From assembly GCA_963678775.2 (NCBI GenBank), contig CAXXGR010000004.1, forward strand, positions 124,001 to 188,000: DNA of 64,000 bases. The letters run 5' to 3'. Shown here one piece after another: positions 63,762 to 64,000 of the stretch. The position numbers were made by a program, and so were the translations under genes. The notes below the pieces were generated by a model that ran no database searches, was not told the DNA's origin, and was given only the letters and a program-made list of their open reading frames with translations. Within the stretch, counting starts at the first letter, position 1. Every line of letters begins with the position of its first letter. The DNA is from JBFHIJ01 sp963678775 (GTDB lineage: Bacteria > Bacteroidota > Ignavibacteria > Kapaibacteriales > UBA2268).

Positions 63762-64000
63762 ATGAAATTCTCTTTACAATCAATCGACACTCCGGCTCTT
63801 CTTATAGATTCGGTAAAAATGCATGAAAATTTAGACTTTGTACAAGAATTAGCTAAAAATAAAATTGTCAATCTACGACCTCACTTCAAAACTCATAAAT
63901 CAATAGAGTTTGCGAAACTTCAAATTAGCAAAGGAGCTGTGGGCATTGCCTGTGCAAAAACAGAGGAAGCGCTTTGCTTAGCTCAAGCTGGCATTAAAGA
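63762..64000 (+). CDS. D-threonine aldolase / D-serine dehydratase-like PLP enzyme (N-terminal part, cut by window edge)
   Basis: The ATG at 63762 is preceded by TTGGAG. The 79 visible residues read SLQSIDTPALLIDSVKMHEN then VNLRPHFKTHKSIEFAKLQI and KGAVGIACAKTEEALCLAQA. The lysine in HFKTHKS is the PLP-binding residue of the alanine-racemase-fold (DSD1/D-threonine aldolase) family. Members cleave or dehydrate D-hydroxy amino acids. The remainder lies outside the window, so substrate class cannot be narrowed. Divergent from the TPR lipoprotein gene. Confidence 0.85.
   Translation, partial: MKFSLQSIDTPALLIDSVKMHENLDFVQELAKNKIVNLRPHFKTHKSIEFAKLQISKGAVGIACAKTEEALCLAQAGIK

Overview
The window is AT-rich bacterial DNA. 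It combines proteins carrying Por-type (type IX) secretion sorting tails, Bacteroidota-style lipoproteins, Rhs fragments and a full-length flagellar export protein, FlhA. Type IX sorting together with a flagellum, a HpnE-like squalene oxidoreductase and low GC points to the Bacteroidota/Chlorobiota (FCB) group, most plausibly an Ignavibacteria/Kapabacteria-type lineage. That placement is inference from gene content, not a phylogeny.

Layout. 1-3.4 kb: tig-clpP-clpX proteostasis cluster (clpX cut by the window edge) and tRNA-Leu(UAG). 3.5-4.8 kb: HpnE-like oxidoreductase. 4.9-7.05 kb: an Rhs remnant island bounded by copies of a dispersed repeat. 7.1-10.5 kb: tyrS, lepB and a WG-repeat protein. 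10.6-13.6 kb: two tandem orphan Rhs-tip/partner cassettes directly downstream of murG. 13.6-20.3 kb: murG, a thioredoxin-fold lipoprotein without CxxC, a PAS/degenerate-kinase protein and flhA. 20.5-22.8 kb: an Asp-box type IX secreted protein and its broken paralogue. 23.1-31.6 kb: MFS transporter, two PAP2 phosphatases, upp, a GH57 gene with a C-terminal frameshift, a lipoprotein pseudogene and a LysR/YeiH pair. 31.65-32.15 kb: repeats, including a MITE-like element found again at 37.4 kb. 32.3-43.4 kb: TPR sensor kinase, clpC, a barrel protein plus exported beta-carbonic anhydrase, aldehyde dehydrogenase, and an LRR/FKBP/exported-protein run. 43.4-44.8 kb: asnS. 45-57 kb: two giant paralogous type IX secreted beta-helix proteins. 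57.5-64 kb: ruvB, cupin, LolC/E-type permease, REC-histidine kinase, dnaB, a lipoprotein, and the start of a D-threonine-aldolase-like gene.

How the parts relate. Housekeeping genes (clpXP, clpC, tig, tyrS, asnS, murG, upp, ruvB, dnaB, lepB) are scattered among secreted and surface functions. The accessory signal is concentrated in three orphan Rhs C-terminal modules. Each has the end of the conserved Rhs core, a different tip and a tightly following membrane or lipoprotein gene that could be its immunity partner. No complete rhs gene is present. In the two murG-proximal modules a short repeat lies at the same point of the Rhs core. The strongest candidates for something under-described are this repeat-punctuated Rhs tip array, the predicted periplasmic membrane-anchored beta-carbonic anhydrase next to an outer-membrane barrel protein, and the pair of approximately 1,870-residue secreted beta-helix proteins.
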